A stretch of 64,000 nucleotides of DNA, taken from positions 5,704,373 through 5,768,372 of the forward strand of contig NW_024609857.1 in the NCBI RefSeq assembly GCF_016920785.2. Reading direction: 5' to 3'. This stretch comes from Ixodes scapularis. Its lineage: Eukaryota > Arthropoda > Arachnida > Ixodida > Ixodidae. This document shows, in pieces, positions 10,602 through 20,575 of this stretch. The translations under genes were made by a program, and so were the position numbers. Every line of letters begins with the position of its first letter. Position 1 is the stretch's first letter. A model generated the notes under the pieces. The model was not told the origin of the DNA and made no database searches. It saw only the letters and a list, made by a program, of their open reading frames with translations.

Positions 10602-11418
10602 GTACAATCCAACTTTCATATGAATAATTTTTAATGCTATATGTACTCCGGATTCAGGTCAACTCGTTAAAAGCCTATTCGTTGAAGGGCCCTTTGGTTG
10701 ACTCCTTTAAAACTCAAATTTAGTATGTCTCCATTAATGTTATGAAAATTCGCCGGACAGAACATTTTATAGTGGGGCTCTTAGGCAGATATACTTATTG
10801 ACATTCAGTCTGCTTGCGTTTTCCAACTTCCCACAAATGTGCAGATTGAAACACAAACAGCTGGTGCTTGGTTTTTGACCAATCACCCAGAGGCAAAACG
10901 CCCTGAAGTTTAAGATGTACCGACCGAGGGTCTAACATGTCGAAACAGGAGTCGCTTGCAGCCCTAATCTGGTGCATTGCCCCTGGGCACGTGCTTCCCC
11001 AGCTCGCGCATGCATGGGACGCTTCTTGAAAAAGGTTCATTGTCACTTCCCTAGAGACGGTTTCTATGTGATTGTGCCTATATTAATGCACAATAAATTG
11101 CAATACGTGAAATTGAATTCGTAGAATGGAAACGAGTGCTGATTTCAATTTGTGTGGTGCTGGGAATCAGTAAAACTGTGTTCACTTCTAGCTTTCCAAC
11201 GGTGGTTTCAAGTTTTACCTAGCATACTAAGCATCAGAAGCAATCAAATACCATCAATTGCAAAGTCGTTTCGTCAGTGGACGTAAAAAAAACTCATAAC
11301 AAACTTGGTGACCAGCATCGACGATGTGCTGTACTACATCTTCACACGTATTGTCGGTTGCCTTGGAGATGTGCTTATGGGTAGCGGTAATTGCATTTTT
11401 TTTTTTGTGTGTGTTCAG

Positions 11419-11778
11419 GAGCTTCGTGAGGAAGACTTGACGTTTTCTGTGGCTGACGGGGAGGCTCCAGTCGACAGTCCGTCTGAGCCGGACAACTTGG
11501 AGGACGACCCGCAGCCAGAGCCACAGCGCGAGCCACAGCTGCCGAAAAAGAAAAAGCCGAAGAAGGGCAGCGACGACAGCTGTGAGAACAGGCTGGCCGC
11601 CCTCAACAACATTGCTGCCGCCTTGACAGTACCCACGGAGGATGACGAGTGCGCCATTTTCGGCAGACTCGTCGCTAGCCGCCTCAGGCGTCAGCCAGCT
11701 GAAAGACAAAGTTGGTTTCAAGTTTTGATGCTTGAGTACGCTACCACTCTGGAGAACACAGAGATGCCACCCAAGTAA
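11419..11778 (+). CDS. Harbinger MADF-BESS protein, exon 3 (acidic linker, basic patch, BESS motif)
   Basis: 360 bp from acceptor GTGTGTTCAG to TAA at 11776-11778. It holds an acidic proline-rich linker, a basic patch (PKKKKPKKG, a likely nuclear signal) and a C-terminal segment DDECAIFGRLVASRLR that fits a BESS protein-interaction motif. The total predicted protein is 249 residues. The convergent transposase gene ends about 430 bp further on. Confidence 0.8.
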   Translation, partial: ELREEDLTFSVADGEAPVDSPSEPDNLEDDPQPEPQREPQLPKKKKPKKGSDDSCENRLAALNNIAAALTVPTEDDECAIFGRLVASRLRRQPAERQSWFQVLMLEYATTLENTEMPPK

Positions 11779-12212
11779 ATGCTGTTGTTAATGTAAAAAA
11801 ATATTTCATTGTATAAAATTTGTTCCTTCCAAATAATGTTGAATCTGCTAAAATATGAAATTACCTATGCCATCACAAATTGTCGGCTGCACAGTTAAAC
11901 TCACCAAAACACTGTAAAACATCCATTATTGTGTTGCTCTTCTAACCCGAGGGTACAACCAAATTTTGAATGTATGAAAAAGAAATCTTTTTTTTTGTTT
12001 ATTGCTGAATTGAATTGTAGCATTGTCAAGCGACCTACATATGTCGGTCTCAGGTGAACGGTAGACCGGTGACCCGAACTAGGATAACCCAAGCTCCCCC
12101 CCCCCCCCCCCCCCCAAGATACCCAAACCAAATCTATTTCCTAGAGTTGGGATAACAGAAACAACTTTTTTTTTCAATTTTAGTCTGCTTCTGGGCCTCA
12201 CCTCCCAGAATT

Positions 12213-13069
12213 CTATGGCAAAGCTCCTACAGTGGAAAAATAATTAGTCAACTCGTTCCGGATGAATGCTGCAGTTGCACCATACCGGACACCACATGCC
12301 CCTAGAGGCAGCAACTTGCTTGTTGTTTTCGGTTTGTCAGAAGTGGCCGGCAGTGGGGGGCTCGAACCACGCTTGAGGAGGTTGTGCAGAATGCACGTCG
12401 CCTTGATCAGGTCTCTCACATGGTCAGGCTCGGCGTAGATGGTAGTATGATACACACGAAACCTGTTGGCCAGCTGGCCGAAGCTGTTTTCTACCACCCT
12501 CCGAGATCTTGAGAGGCGTTCATTGAAGGTGGCCTCTTCGTCCGTTAGGTTGCTTTTTGAATGCGGCTTCATAAGGTGCTCAGCCAGTGGAAAGGCATCG
12601 TCTCCTACAATCACCGCCGGCAGCTGAAGCGGCGAGTTCGGCAGAGCCACTGTTCTCGGCAGGTGTGCATTGCCTCTAGCCACCTGTTTGCCCAGGGGAG
12701 TCCTTGCCCAAACTCCACCATCGCTTGCGGAGCCATAAGAACTGGCGTCAACGTAGATGAAGTTGTATCTTGCATCCGTGAGTGCGAACAGCACAAGACT
12801 AAATGTCTTTTTATAATTGTAGTAGAGACTACCAGACCTCGCAGGTTTAACGATCTGGACATGTTTGCCATCAATGGCAGCGACGCAATTGGGGAACTGC
12901 CAGATCATCTTGAAGTCTTCGGCCTTGGCCAACCACTCTTCCTCGGTGGCAGGTGTGTGGACTAGGTGGCCCAGGGTGGTGCATATTGCTGCGCACGTCT
13001 CCCACAGTATTGCGTGCACGGTACCGTGGCCAAGTCTGAACTGGTAAGCCAGGCTTTTCTGGCTCTCTC
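12213..13069 (-). CDS. Harbinger transposase, exon 2 (DDE_Tnp_4 catalytic domain)
   Basis: This exon gives residues 109-393 of a predicted 393-residue transposase. Its acceptor (TTACTTTCCAG) joins exon 1 in phase 1. The domain pattern is that of the HARBI1/DDE superfamily 4 nuclease: an HTH-like FRLGHGTVHAILWE, then AAIDGKH (residue about 175), YVDASSYGSASD (about 216), VGDDAFPLAEH (about 266) and SRRVVENSFGQL with the catalytic Glu near 302. All expected acidic positions are present and there is no internal stop, so the nuclease looks intact. It ends TAG at 12213-12215. It would act in the nucleus, excising and inserting the element at TAA/TTA sites. Confidence 0.9.
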
Positions 13070-13631
13070 CTGGAAAGTAAGTGCACATATGTTTAGACTT
13101 AAAACATCGGAGAGGGGGGGGGGGGGATAAAATTTAAAATTTTGCCATCCAGCTGCTCTAGTCAAATTCCAGATACAAAGTAATCGATAAATAAAAAAGC
13201 ATGAAAAATCAAATAGATGACAACCAACAACTGTGAATTGGTTCAAATCATTTAGCATCGATAAAATGAGCTATACAAATTTTGATATGCTGATATGCCA
13301 GCCCCCAAAGTTATCGACGCGCAGCGAGGACATTTTATATCGCTACAGTTTCGATTCAGGTAGTATGCACATGCTCGACCGTGTTGCGAAAGCACATTTC
13401 ACGCACTGCTGCACTCGGCTTTATTTGAGGGTTGAAATCCTTTCCCCTGCTACGCTACTCTTCGATTAAGGCTTTGTTTCAAGCGACGCGCTTCCCAACT
13501 GGGTACACACACACTTCACTATCATTATGATTGGAAGTTCATAAAGCAGCGTCAAAAGAAATTCTTCATTAAAACGCGACGCAAATGTGCTCGTTCTGCA
13601 TGGATGTCGTAATGAAGAAAGCTGAACCCAC

Positions 13632-13956
13632 CTGTGGCTAAGAATCTCAATGTGAGTTCCAGTCTGGTGTCGGGCTTGATCGACTCCCTCATGTTGGTAT
13701 CTTCTTTTTTAATTAATGGCCTTACGAGGCTCAGAAGCTCTTCGAACGTGCCCTCATCCATCCGCAAGAGCTCTCGGTACGCCTTGGGATCAGTTAGGCG
13801 AAGGTCGGGCAGTAGCGTGTTCTGAATAGCCCTTTCCTTTCGCAAGAGCCATTCTCTTGCCCAGGGTCTCGGTTGTTTTGCGGGCGCGTGATCACAGTCT
13901 AGACTTTCATCGATTAGCAGGGCCATGCCGATCAACTTACGCTTCGAGGCGGCCAT
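13632..13956 (-). CDS. Harbinger transposase, exon 1
   Basis: Starts at ATG 13956 (NMAASKRK context) and ends GCCACAG|GTGGGT in phase 1. The roughly 108 residues include REWLLRKERAIQNTLLPDLR, KAYRELLRMDEGTFEELLSLVRP and LRFLATG, the usual N-terminal helical region of PIF/Harbinger transposases. It joins exon 2 as TG|ESQKSLAYQF. An upstream extension of the frame to 14001 is possible but not needed. Confidence 0.85.
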
Positions 13957-14202
13957 GTTTGAATACTCACGAACCGGCGACCGGAGCAAAGCGAACGGCA
14001 ATACCCTCGCTTGAACGTAGGGGGCGCGACGGTCTTTCTCTTCGCTGCGGCTGACGGGCTCACCCCGTCGTGCGAATGCTCGCCCGGATATTCCCGATCT
14101 TCCCGCGCCGCCTCCTCACCCTCGTGACTTTTCCTCCTCGCTTTTCTGTGACGTATCCGGTTTTCTCCCAAGAGAAATCTCCGTCGTGTGAGTACACTAT
14201 AA

Positions 14203-14442
14203 GGGGTATCCACACGAAGGAGAACTCCGCGGACGGATGTCGTGACGTCAACATCCCGGGAAACTCCGTCCCCGGCTCCGCCGCGTGCACCGGCGGAGCT
14301 TTCGTGCTGTCAGCACAAAGCCTCCGCGCCTCCGCCACGGAGGAGAACGCGCCGCGAGGCGTCAAAAAGGGATGACGTATGTCTCACGTGATGCACGCTC
14401 CGCGGAGGAAAAGGGCGGATTTCTCCTTCGTGCGGATACCCC
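14203..14442 (+). repeat. MITE unit C of a four-copy array
   Basis: Unit of the same family as A, B and D, close to identical with B in sequence and orientation. It begins GGGGTATCCACACGAAGG directly after the Harbinger TAA duplication and ends GATACCCC, followed by TTTAA. Confidence 0.8.
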
Positions 14443-14447
14443 TTTAA

Positions 14448-14697
14448 GGGGTATCCACACGAAGGAGAAATCCGCCCCTTTCCTCCGGGGAGCGCGCATC
14501 ACGTGAGACATACGTCATCCCTTTTTGACGCCTCGGTGGCCTCGCGCCGCCATTCTCCTCCGTGGCGGAGGCGCGGAGGCTTCGTGCTGTCAGCACGAAA
14601 GCTCCGCCGGTGCACGCGGCGGAGCCGGGGACGGAGTTCCCCGGGTTGTTGACGTCACGAGCTCCGTCCGCGGAGTTCTCCTTCGTGTGGATACCCC
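14448..14697 (-). repeat. MITE unit D of a four-copy array
   Basis: Unit inverted relative to B and C. It starts GGGGTATCCACACGAAGG and ends CCTTCGTGTGGATACCCC, followed by TTTAGGGGC. Together A-D form a concatemer separated by TTAA or TTTAA. Confidence 0.8.
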
Positions 14698-14974
14698 TTT
14701 AGGGGCTAGCCATGTCCGTATGTCCGTCCGCCGTCCGGCGTGCCCTTGCTCGTGACCTCACAAGCAGGAGCTCTCGAGCTCCTGCTCGTGAGTTCAGCAG
14801 CGAGAGCAAGAAAAAAAAAATGAAAAAAAAAAAAAAACCGTCCAGAGTGCCCCTGCTCGTGAGCTCACGAGCAGGAGCTCACGAGCTCCCGCTGGTGAGT
14901 TTAGCAGCGAGAGCAAGAAAAAATAAATAAAAAAAAACGTTAAACAAATTATTCAAAAAAAAAAAGAAGAAAAA
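14698..14974. repeat. tandem pair of palindromic repeats with A-rich tracts
   Basis: Two related units (about 14738-14836 and 14842-14920) each contain CTGCTCGTGAG/CTCACGAGCAGG-type palindromes, then GCAGCGAGAGCAAG and a long A tract. An A-rich stretch up to 14976 adjoins the non-LTR insertion. Confidence 0.6.
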
Positions 14975-14985
14975 AAGAGTAGGGG

Positions 14986-17043
14986 CACACCACAGTCATC
15001 GACACGACTCGCAAGCTAGGGGTGCGAGGCAGGCCACTGAACTTCATCAAGTCTTTTCTAAGCGGACGCAAATACCTGGTGAAAACTGGCAAGCACAGGA
15101 GTAGTACAGAGAAATCCAACGAGATCGGCGTGCCGCAAGGATCAGTGTTGTCGCCGATGCTATTCAACCTGGCGATGGCGCCTCTCTTATGGAGACTCGC
15201 TGCCGTTCCGGACCTAGCATTCACGGTCTATGCGGACGACATCACTGTGTGGACGATGGGAAGTGACAGCGCGCCTCTTCCTGAGACGACGATCCAACGG
15301 GCCCTCGACGTGGTGAGCGATTTCTTGACAGAGAGCGGCCTTCGTCCATCGCCCGAGAAGACCAGATATATGGCCTTTGGGAAAGACTGGGACAAGGTCG
15401 ACGCTGACCTGCGTTTTAACGGGCAGCAGATCCAAAAGGCGACAGAGCACTCCATCCTAGGAGTGAACATTCACTCCGGCGGCGACCCAACCATCTGGAT
15501 TGAGCGAATGCGAACTACTTGGAAGAAAGGGCTCTCGATCGTACGACGACTAGCGACACGAGTCGGGGGTCTCGGAGAAAAGTTAGCGAGGACCGTAGTA
15601 CAAGCCGCCCTGGTATCCAAAATATCCTACGGCCTTCGTTTCTACAAACTCAACACCAATCAACGGGCCAAACTGGAAACACTAATGAATGACGCGCGAC
15701 GCTGCATCTCGGGCCTGCCGAAGTGTACGCGCCTGGAATTACTACACGAAGCCGTACCTATGCTCTCCTTGGAAGAGATCCAACGGCATCAGGAGTGGAT
15801 GTATGCTGCCAAACTAACACATACCCGTCAGGGCAGGGCCATAGCAGAACTCATGCCCTCATGGAGCTCTCTGTGTGCAACGACAACTCCACCACCGATA
15901 CCGGATCCCATCCCACCGTGGCAGAAGACAACGGTCACCCCAGCCAGGCCGATCCCGAGAAGGATGAACTCGGCGACAAACACCGGCAGAAGGCGCAAAT
16001 TTGCTCGACGGCACGAGCAGAAGAACGGAGGTGACGACGAGCTTTATGCGTACGCTGACGCAGCATTCAAAGACGGAGTAGCGGCCACGGCGGCGTGGCA
16101 TTATGAGAAGACAACGAAAAGCACGGAGCTGCAGCGATGCGGATCTGCGCAGGAAGCGGAAGCCAGAGCCGTACTTGAAGCCATCAAAGACGCGGCTGCG
16201 ACATCGAGCGACAAATTCCGCACACTGCGCATCTTCACAGACTCCCAGGCCACCGTGAGAGCGCTCAGGACGCAAGTCATGGCACACGGAGCAGTCGGAC
16301 AAATATTCCGGTTGGCGCAGAACCTGGAACGGCGCGACCTAAATCCGCTCACCATCAGGGTGGAGTGGATACCCGGTCACGCGGGCATCGCCGGCAACGA
16401 GAGGGCGCACCAGGCGGCGATCGAAGAGCTTAATCGTATCGACCTTCGACGCCAGGACCCGGGGCCAGCCCCCTCTGTGGAACCGCCACCGCCCGCCTTC
16501 AACTTGTACGACCCCGAGGGAACCATCCTCAATATCAAATTAGCATACAAGAAAATTGAGCAGACCAAACTGAACGCCAGAGGCGAGCCCCCCGAAGCGA
16601 CCATTCCTTCGGGAACTTTCCGACGGCACGAGACAGTCACCCTCCGAAGGCTAAGGGCCCAAGCCGGCATCACGCCAGCCCGCACCCAGCGATGGGAGCG
16701 AGCGGCCCGTGAGAGGAAGACGAAACTCGCCAACGCTTCAACGGCAGTAGATCGCGATTATAGTCTATTGTCAAAGAAGCAAAGGAAAGAAGAAGAAGCC
16801 TGCTCCGAAGGCTGCATCTACTGCAGAAATCGAGACGTCAAGTGTGACGAATGTCATCTGATCTGGCACTGTCCGATTTTTAATGAAGAAAGGACGAAAG
16901 CCCTGAACACGCTAGAACAACAACACCGCCCTACGTGCTTCGAAGCCTGGTGTAAACCAGTGGGAGAAAAAGACATGCGTGTCGCGGTCCTGTCCAGTCT
17001 GCTCGGATTTCTGAGTGAGACCGGCTTGGACATTCATATCTAG
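14986..17043 (+). CDS. non-LTR ORF2 C-terminal part: reverse transcriptase and RNase H (partial)
   Basis: The frame is open from the insertion point at 14986 to TAG at 17043, about 685 codons without a stop. There is no real start codon. The RT motifs are GVPQGSVLSPMLF and the catalytic YADDITVW. The RNase H domain follows with YADAAFKDGV, QEAEARAVLEA, FTDSQATVRAL and EWIPGHAGIAGNERAH, and the end carries a Cys/His cluster (CIYCRNRDVKCDECHLIWHC). The RT plus RNase H order is typical of the I group. The protein is related to the one at 60-63.9 kb. The undamaged frame suggests a recent insertion. Confidence 0.9.
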   Translation, partial: HTTVIDTTRKLGVRGRPLNFIKSFLSGRKYLVKTGKHRSSTEKSNEIGVPQGSVLSPMLFNLAMAPLLWRLAAVPDLAFTVYADDITVWTMGSDSAPLPETTIQRALDVVSDFLTESGLRPSPEKTRYMAFGKDWDKVDADLRFNGQQIQKATEHSILGVNIHSGGDPTIWIERMRTTWKKGLSIVRRLATRVGGLGEKLARTVVQAALVSKISYGLRFYKLNTNQRAKLETLMNDARRCISGLPKCTRLELLHEAVPMLSLEEIQRHQEWMYAAKLTHTRQGRAIAELMPSWSSLCATTTPPPIPDPIPPWQKTTVTPARPIPRRMNSATNTGRRRKFARRHEQKNGGDDELYAYADAAFKDGVAATAAWHYEKTTKSTELQRCGSAQEAEARAVLEAIKDAAATSSDKFRTLRIFTDSQATVRALRTQVMAHGAVGQIFRLAQNLERRDLNPLTIRVEWIPGHAGIAGNERAHQAAIEELNRIDLRRQDPGPAPSVEPPPPAFNLYDPEGTILNIKLAYKKIEQTKLNARGEPPEATIPSGTFRRHETVTLRRLRAQAGITPARTQRWERAARERKTKLANASTAVDRDYSLLSKKQRKEEEACSEGCIYCRNRDVKCDECHLIWHCPIFNEERTKALNTLEQQHRPTCFEAWCKPVGEKDMRVAVLSSLLGFLSETGLDIHI

Positions 17044-17191
17044 GGGGTCTATACTCCAAGTGGCGGGACCACAGCTATACTATTACTTGTAAATTGCCAA
17101 TGTCCCGCCTATCCATCCATTTTTAAACTTGCTCCAACAAATTGACTGGTGAAATTTTCACCTATCAATAAACGTCTTCAACAACAACAAC
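14986..17191 (+). mobile_element. 5'-truncated I-like non-LTR retrotransposon insertion
   Basis: The insertion is flanked by an exact 11-bp direct repeat AAGAGTAGGGG (14975-14985 and 17192-17202), the target duplication. Its 3' end is an AATAAA-containing stretch followed by a CAA repeat (CTTCAACAACAACAACAAC). Homology begins in the middle of the reverse transcriptase, so ORF1, the endonuclease and the RT N-terminus are missing, as is usual for incomplete target-primed insertion. It lies antisense to the receptor gene in intron 9. Confidence 0.88.
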
Positions 17192-17202
17192 AAGAGTAGG
17201 GG

Positions 17203-17977
17203 GTTCTGAGTCGCCATCCCATCTGTCTTCTTAAAAAAAGGAAAAAGAAGTAAACCACACATTCTTCTACTGACATGATTGAAAACGGCACCATTAGCAC
17301 TACCTATGACCAAAATCAGTATCATCAGCACCACCCGAGCTTCGCCTCAATCAACATCATTCACCACCGTGGAGATGCGGTATTTCCTTCTTTCATATTC
17401 TCTTCGCATGAGGCCTTCATTGCATACTTTGAATGAACCCACTAATCGAAGAAAAAAAAATACAGTACCTGTCTTTGCTTCCTTCTGGGACAGACACAGT
17501 TGCGTATAGAGTGAGATGTCCTCCTTTCTGATATACATAGCCCATAAACATCAGTCTGCCTTCCCCTCACAAAAGAAAAAAGAGAAGCTTATGAAAAGAG
17601 AGAAGATCGGCTGCTGAATTTTTCCTCTCCAGAACAAAAATGCTTTAATTAAACTTTCAAGAAAAAAAGGAAATAAACTCTTTTGTAGAAGTCACCATGT
17701 TACGTATTTTTCTTTGGGCCACCTCAAGGCAGAATCGACGGCTCTTTAAACGGCAAAACGCAATTTTGCACAAATTAAGTGTTGTTTTTTTTTCATGGAG
17801 AGCCTGGTCGGTTAGTAGTTGGCACAAACTTAGACCTGCTAGTTTTCTGGCAGACGCGACGATTGACATGCTAACTGTCGAAGTCACTAACTGCACATAT
17901 GAAGCATATTTAAAAGCAGAAACATATGCACCTTTTGTTTGTTTGTTCTTTTTTAACAAAAGGCACTGTTGACAAAC
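17203..17977. other. receptor intron 9, nothing recognised
   Basis: AT-rich intronic sequence without coding or repeat structure that I can support. Confidence 0.5.
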
Positions 17978-18089
17978 CTTGGAGATGTTTTCATAATGCT
18001 TGTTGTTGAAGGATGCGACTCGCGTCACCATGACCGGCTTGACGACGCTGTCCAAATTCTCTCCCAGCACCAGAACCTTAGACCTCCCT
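17978..18089 (-). CDS. MET/plexin-like receptor, exon 9 (IPT domain 3)
   Basis: Residues 730-767, 112 bp. It enters in phase 2 after acceptor GCGTCGCAG, matching the phase-2 end of exon 8, and leaves in phase 0 at AAG|GTTTGT. It encodes GRSKVLVLGENLDSVVKPVM and then FNNKHYENISK. The GxNLDSVxxPxM pattern is characteristic of the third IPT domain in MET and plexins. Confidence 0.88.
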
Positions 18090-18980
18090 CTGCGACGCGA
18101 AAATCCGCTTATGAACGAGATGCATCTCGAAACACGTCAAAGTAGTAATAACAGCTTTTTGAAGATCTGAACGTGCCCTGGGGTTTGAAGAAAATCTACT
18201 TTTTGGAACATAATGCACGAAATTACGTGACACACAAAAGATTTGTAGTAATTAAGAGAGAAATCTATCATTATTACGATGTTCTGGTTATAGCGAAGGA
18301 ATGGTTTCATGCTTGTATTCCCACATGGAATTTTCAAAATTCGATCTGTCACAAGCTATGAGACCTACATCTTTAAAGCCTGTCAATGCAACTTGTCTCA
18401 TAATACATAACGCGTCGCGCCAGCGAGGCTAACAGAGTTATTCTTCACAGTTTCCAAGGAAGATATTCCCCCTTTTCCTTGCGCGCCGTCATTTTAACAC
18501 GGATTCCTTTTTCGCCGCCTCCACCAGGTTGGGGAATGTCAATACCTTGCGAGGGTCTTAGACATACGTTGATTTGATGCTAGCGGGATTTACAGTGAAG
18601 GGAGATCGGGTGACAACTTGACAGTCTCCAAGGGTCGCTCACGTGTCCCTCGTCTTCTTCTTTTCCCGAGAATATCTAAAACAACACTCCTTACAGATAG
18701 GCTCGAATGATAATGAGCGCATTGATTTATTCTCCGAGCTAGATGACTCACATGATACTGTGGTAATAACATTATACGATCGAATAACGAAAGTGATTAA
18801 GCAGGTACGTTGATTCAAACAATCCTAATCACATCCGAGGGGAAGAATAAGATTATGGTAAAGAGAAGGAACAGCTCCATAAAATAACACCACAGCGACG
18901 CATGTAGACAACCTCTCTGAGGCGTTACATCAGTGTGAACGGTTTCCGTAAACACTGTATATTTGTTTGACATTGCTCAC
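18090..18980. other. receptor intron 8, nothing recognised
   Basis: Mostly AT-rich. I see no coding frame with a domain, and no inverted or tandem repeats of note. Confidence 0.5.
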
Positions 18981-19178
18981 TTGAATGGGGCAGACGCAGG
19001 GCGGATTTTGTTAACCACAGGGTTCGGCTTGTAAGAGAAGGTTCCGGTGAGTCCCTCCATGGAAACGTAGGGAACTTCCTGTCCGTCGATCCTCAAGGTC
19101 ACCCGATGAGTCTCGTCACCTCCGGGATGAGAACCCTTCAGTCGACTCGTGGAACACAGGATGGTCACGTTGGTAACG
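18981..19178 (-). CDS. MET/plexin-like receptor, exon 8 (end of IPT 2, start of IPT 3)
   Basis: Residues 664-730, 198 bp. It enters in phase 2 after TGTGTTGCAG and leaves in phase 2 at AA|GTGAGC. It starts SVTNVTILCSTS, the Cys-containing strand that closes IPT 2, and later reads GTFSYKPNPVVNKIRPASA, the classic start of the next IPT domain. Both junction phases agree with exons 7 and 9. Confidence 0.88.
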
Positions 19179-20546
19179 CTGCAACACACGAAGTCAATGC
19201 CACGCTGTTTATGTCTGACTTATCAATTTTGCTGTATCAGCACATAGGAAAATTATATAAGGCGTGTATAGATATGTTTATTGGTCACGTTCATGTATAG
19301 GGTGTTTGACGGAAGGCTTTCAAAACTCCCTATAATTAGGAGGTTTGCCAAAAATGAACTTTTTCCGGGATCAAACTGCCAGCCGTGGCGGACGTTACGG
19401 ATTGCAAAAACATACCGATTAGCTAAATAATTAGGTAAAGTTTACTAATTAGCTTTTTAATTAGCTAAAACAGACAAATAGCTTCAATGAGAAACTTGTT
19501 AAGCATCATAAAAAACACTAAATTAACCTCCTTTAGAAAGATACAATATAAGGCACCTGCGGGGGCAGGATTTTACGACGCTCCGAAAAAGGGACTCAAT
19601 TAGGACGCTTTTCTATAGGTTCCGGTTTCCTATCGGAGCCTATCTTTGTACATCTTTGCGCCAGCAGTCCTGCTCCTAGGTGGTACAGACGCGAAGATGT
19701 CGCCCTACATTTATCTTGAGAAGTATGGCGCACCTGTGTTGCGCGTTCGTTCACCGGGGAGTCAGGGGAGCAAGACTGTTGGCTTTTTATATATGGAGAC
19801 GAGAAAAGACACACACGAGACGGCGAGTGGTCTATGGTGCAGCACCAGCTTTGAACGGCCATCAACAGTACTGCTACGACCACCGGCTGTGTCGATCAAA
19901 TTCATTGCACTAGCAACATTGTTCTACCACCAACTGTGTTTCTTACCGATTATAGTATGTTCGACTACGAGATATACTGCACTACCAGCGGTGTCCGCCT
20001 CTAGCAGCTATGCTGGAGTATAGCAAATATTTTAACTAACCCATGCTTCTATTGGTAAAACCTATCAAGTCTCAACAGTTTCACTAACTACGTTTCAATA
20101 CCCACTACGTTTCGCTTTTAATGTTCACCACCAAATATGTTTCACTATCAACCACACATTTTGTCACCAGCCTTGATCGGGTGTCAAAAATGTTTTGCTA
20201 CCAGCCACATATGCTCCAGTAAGAAGTTTGTTCCGCTGGGCAACCTTTTCAGTACGACTGTATGTCCCCCTTAAGGGTCCATATCACAAGAGAGAATGAC
20301 ATTTTAGCGAACGGCGACATTTGAGCGAATGGTCGTTTTAGCGAATAACGGGGGCGCGCGTTAACCCATCCGTCGCGCTGCGCTTTACGCCGCTTCGCGG
20401 CGACAGTCTGCGGCAACTCATTACAAAAATATGAACTCGCTTGGCCCACCCGAAAACGCCGCTTCGAGGCGTCCGACTATTCGCTAAAGTGTCGTTCGAT
20501 GAAACGTGGGCGTTCGCTAAAACGTCATTCGATCAAGTGAGTGCCT
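19179..20546. other. receptor intron 7, no gene seen
   Basis: Short TTTAGCGAA/TTGAGCGAA motifs repeat around 20305-20345 and recur as TTCGCTAAA near 20478-20520. ATTAGCTAA-type motifs lie at 19415-19470. The open frames at 19596-20023 show no recognisable domain. Confidence 0.45.
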
Positions 20547-20571
20547 CCCCCCCCCCCCCCCCCCCCCCCCC
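20547..20571. repeat. poly-C run
   Basis: 25 consecutive C directly left of the TTAA that borders the nested element. Similar runs occur at 6267-6286, 7499-7521 and 32612-32636, with poly-G at 422-437 and 49417-49439. Confidence 0.9.
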
Positions 20572-20575
20572 TTAA

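Larger units (their letters stand above)
9339..14199. mobile_element. complete PIF/Harbinger transposon
   Basis: This 4861-bp element is bounded by near-perfect terminal inverted repeats (left TGGTGTACTCACACGACGGA, right its complement with one mismatch at base 2; about 23 of the first 25 bases identical). A TAA target duplication lies at 9336-9338 and 14200-14202. The TAA duplication and the two convergent genes, a spliced DDE transposase on the minus strand and a spliced MADF/Myb-like gene on the plus strand, are the hallmarks of PIF/Harbinger. Both genes splice into uninterrupted frames, so the copy looks autonomous or only recently inactive. It inserted between MITE units B and C inside receptor intron 9. 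Confidence 0.92.

Noticed and set aside
11254..11721. Antisense gene over MADF exon 3
   Set aside because: Shadow of the real exon. The plus-strand splice structure and domains are convincing.
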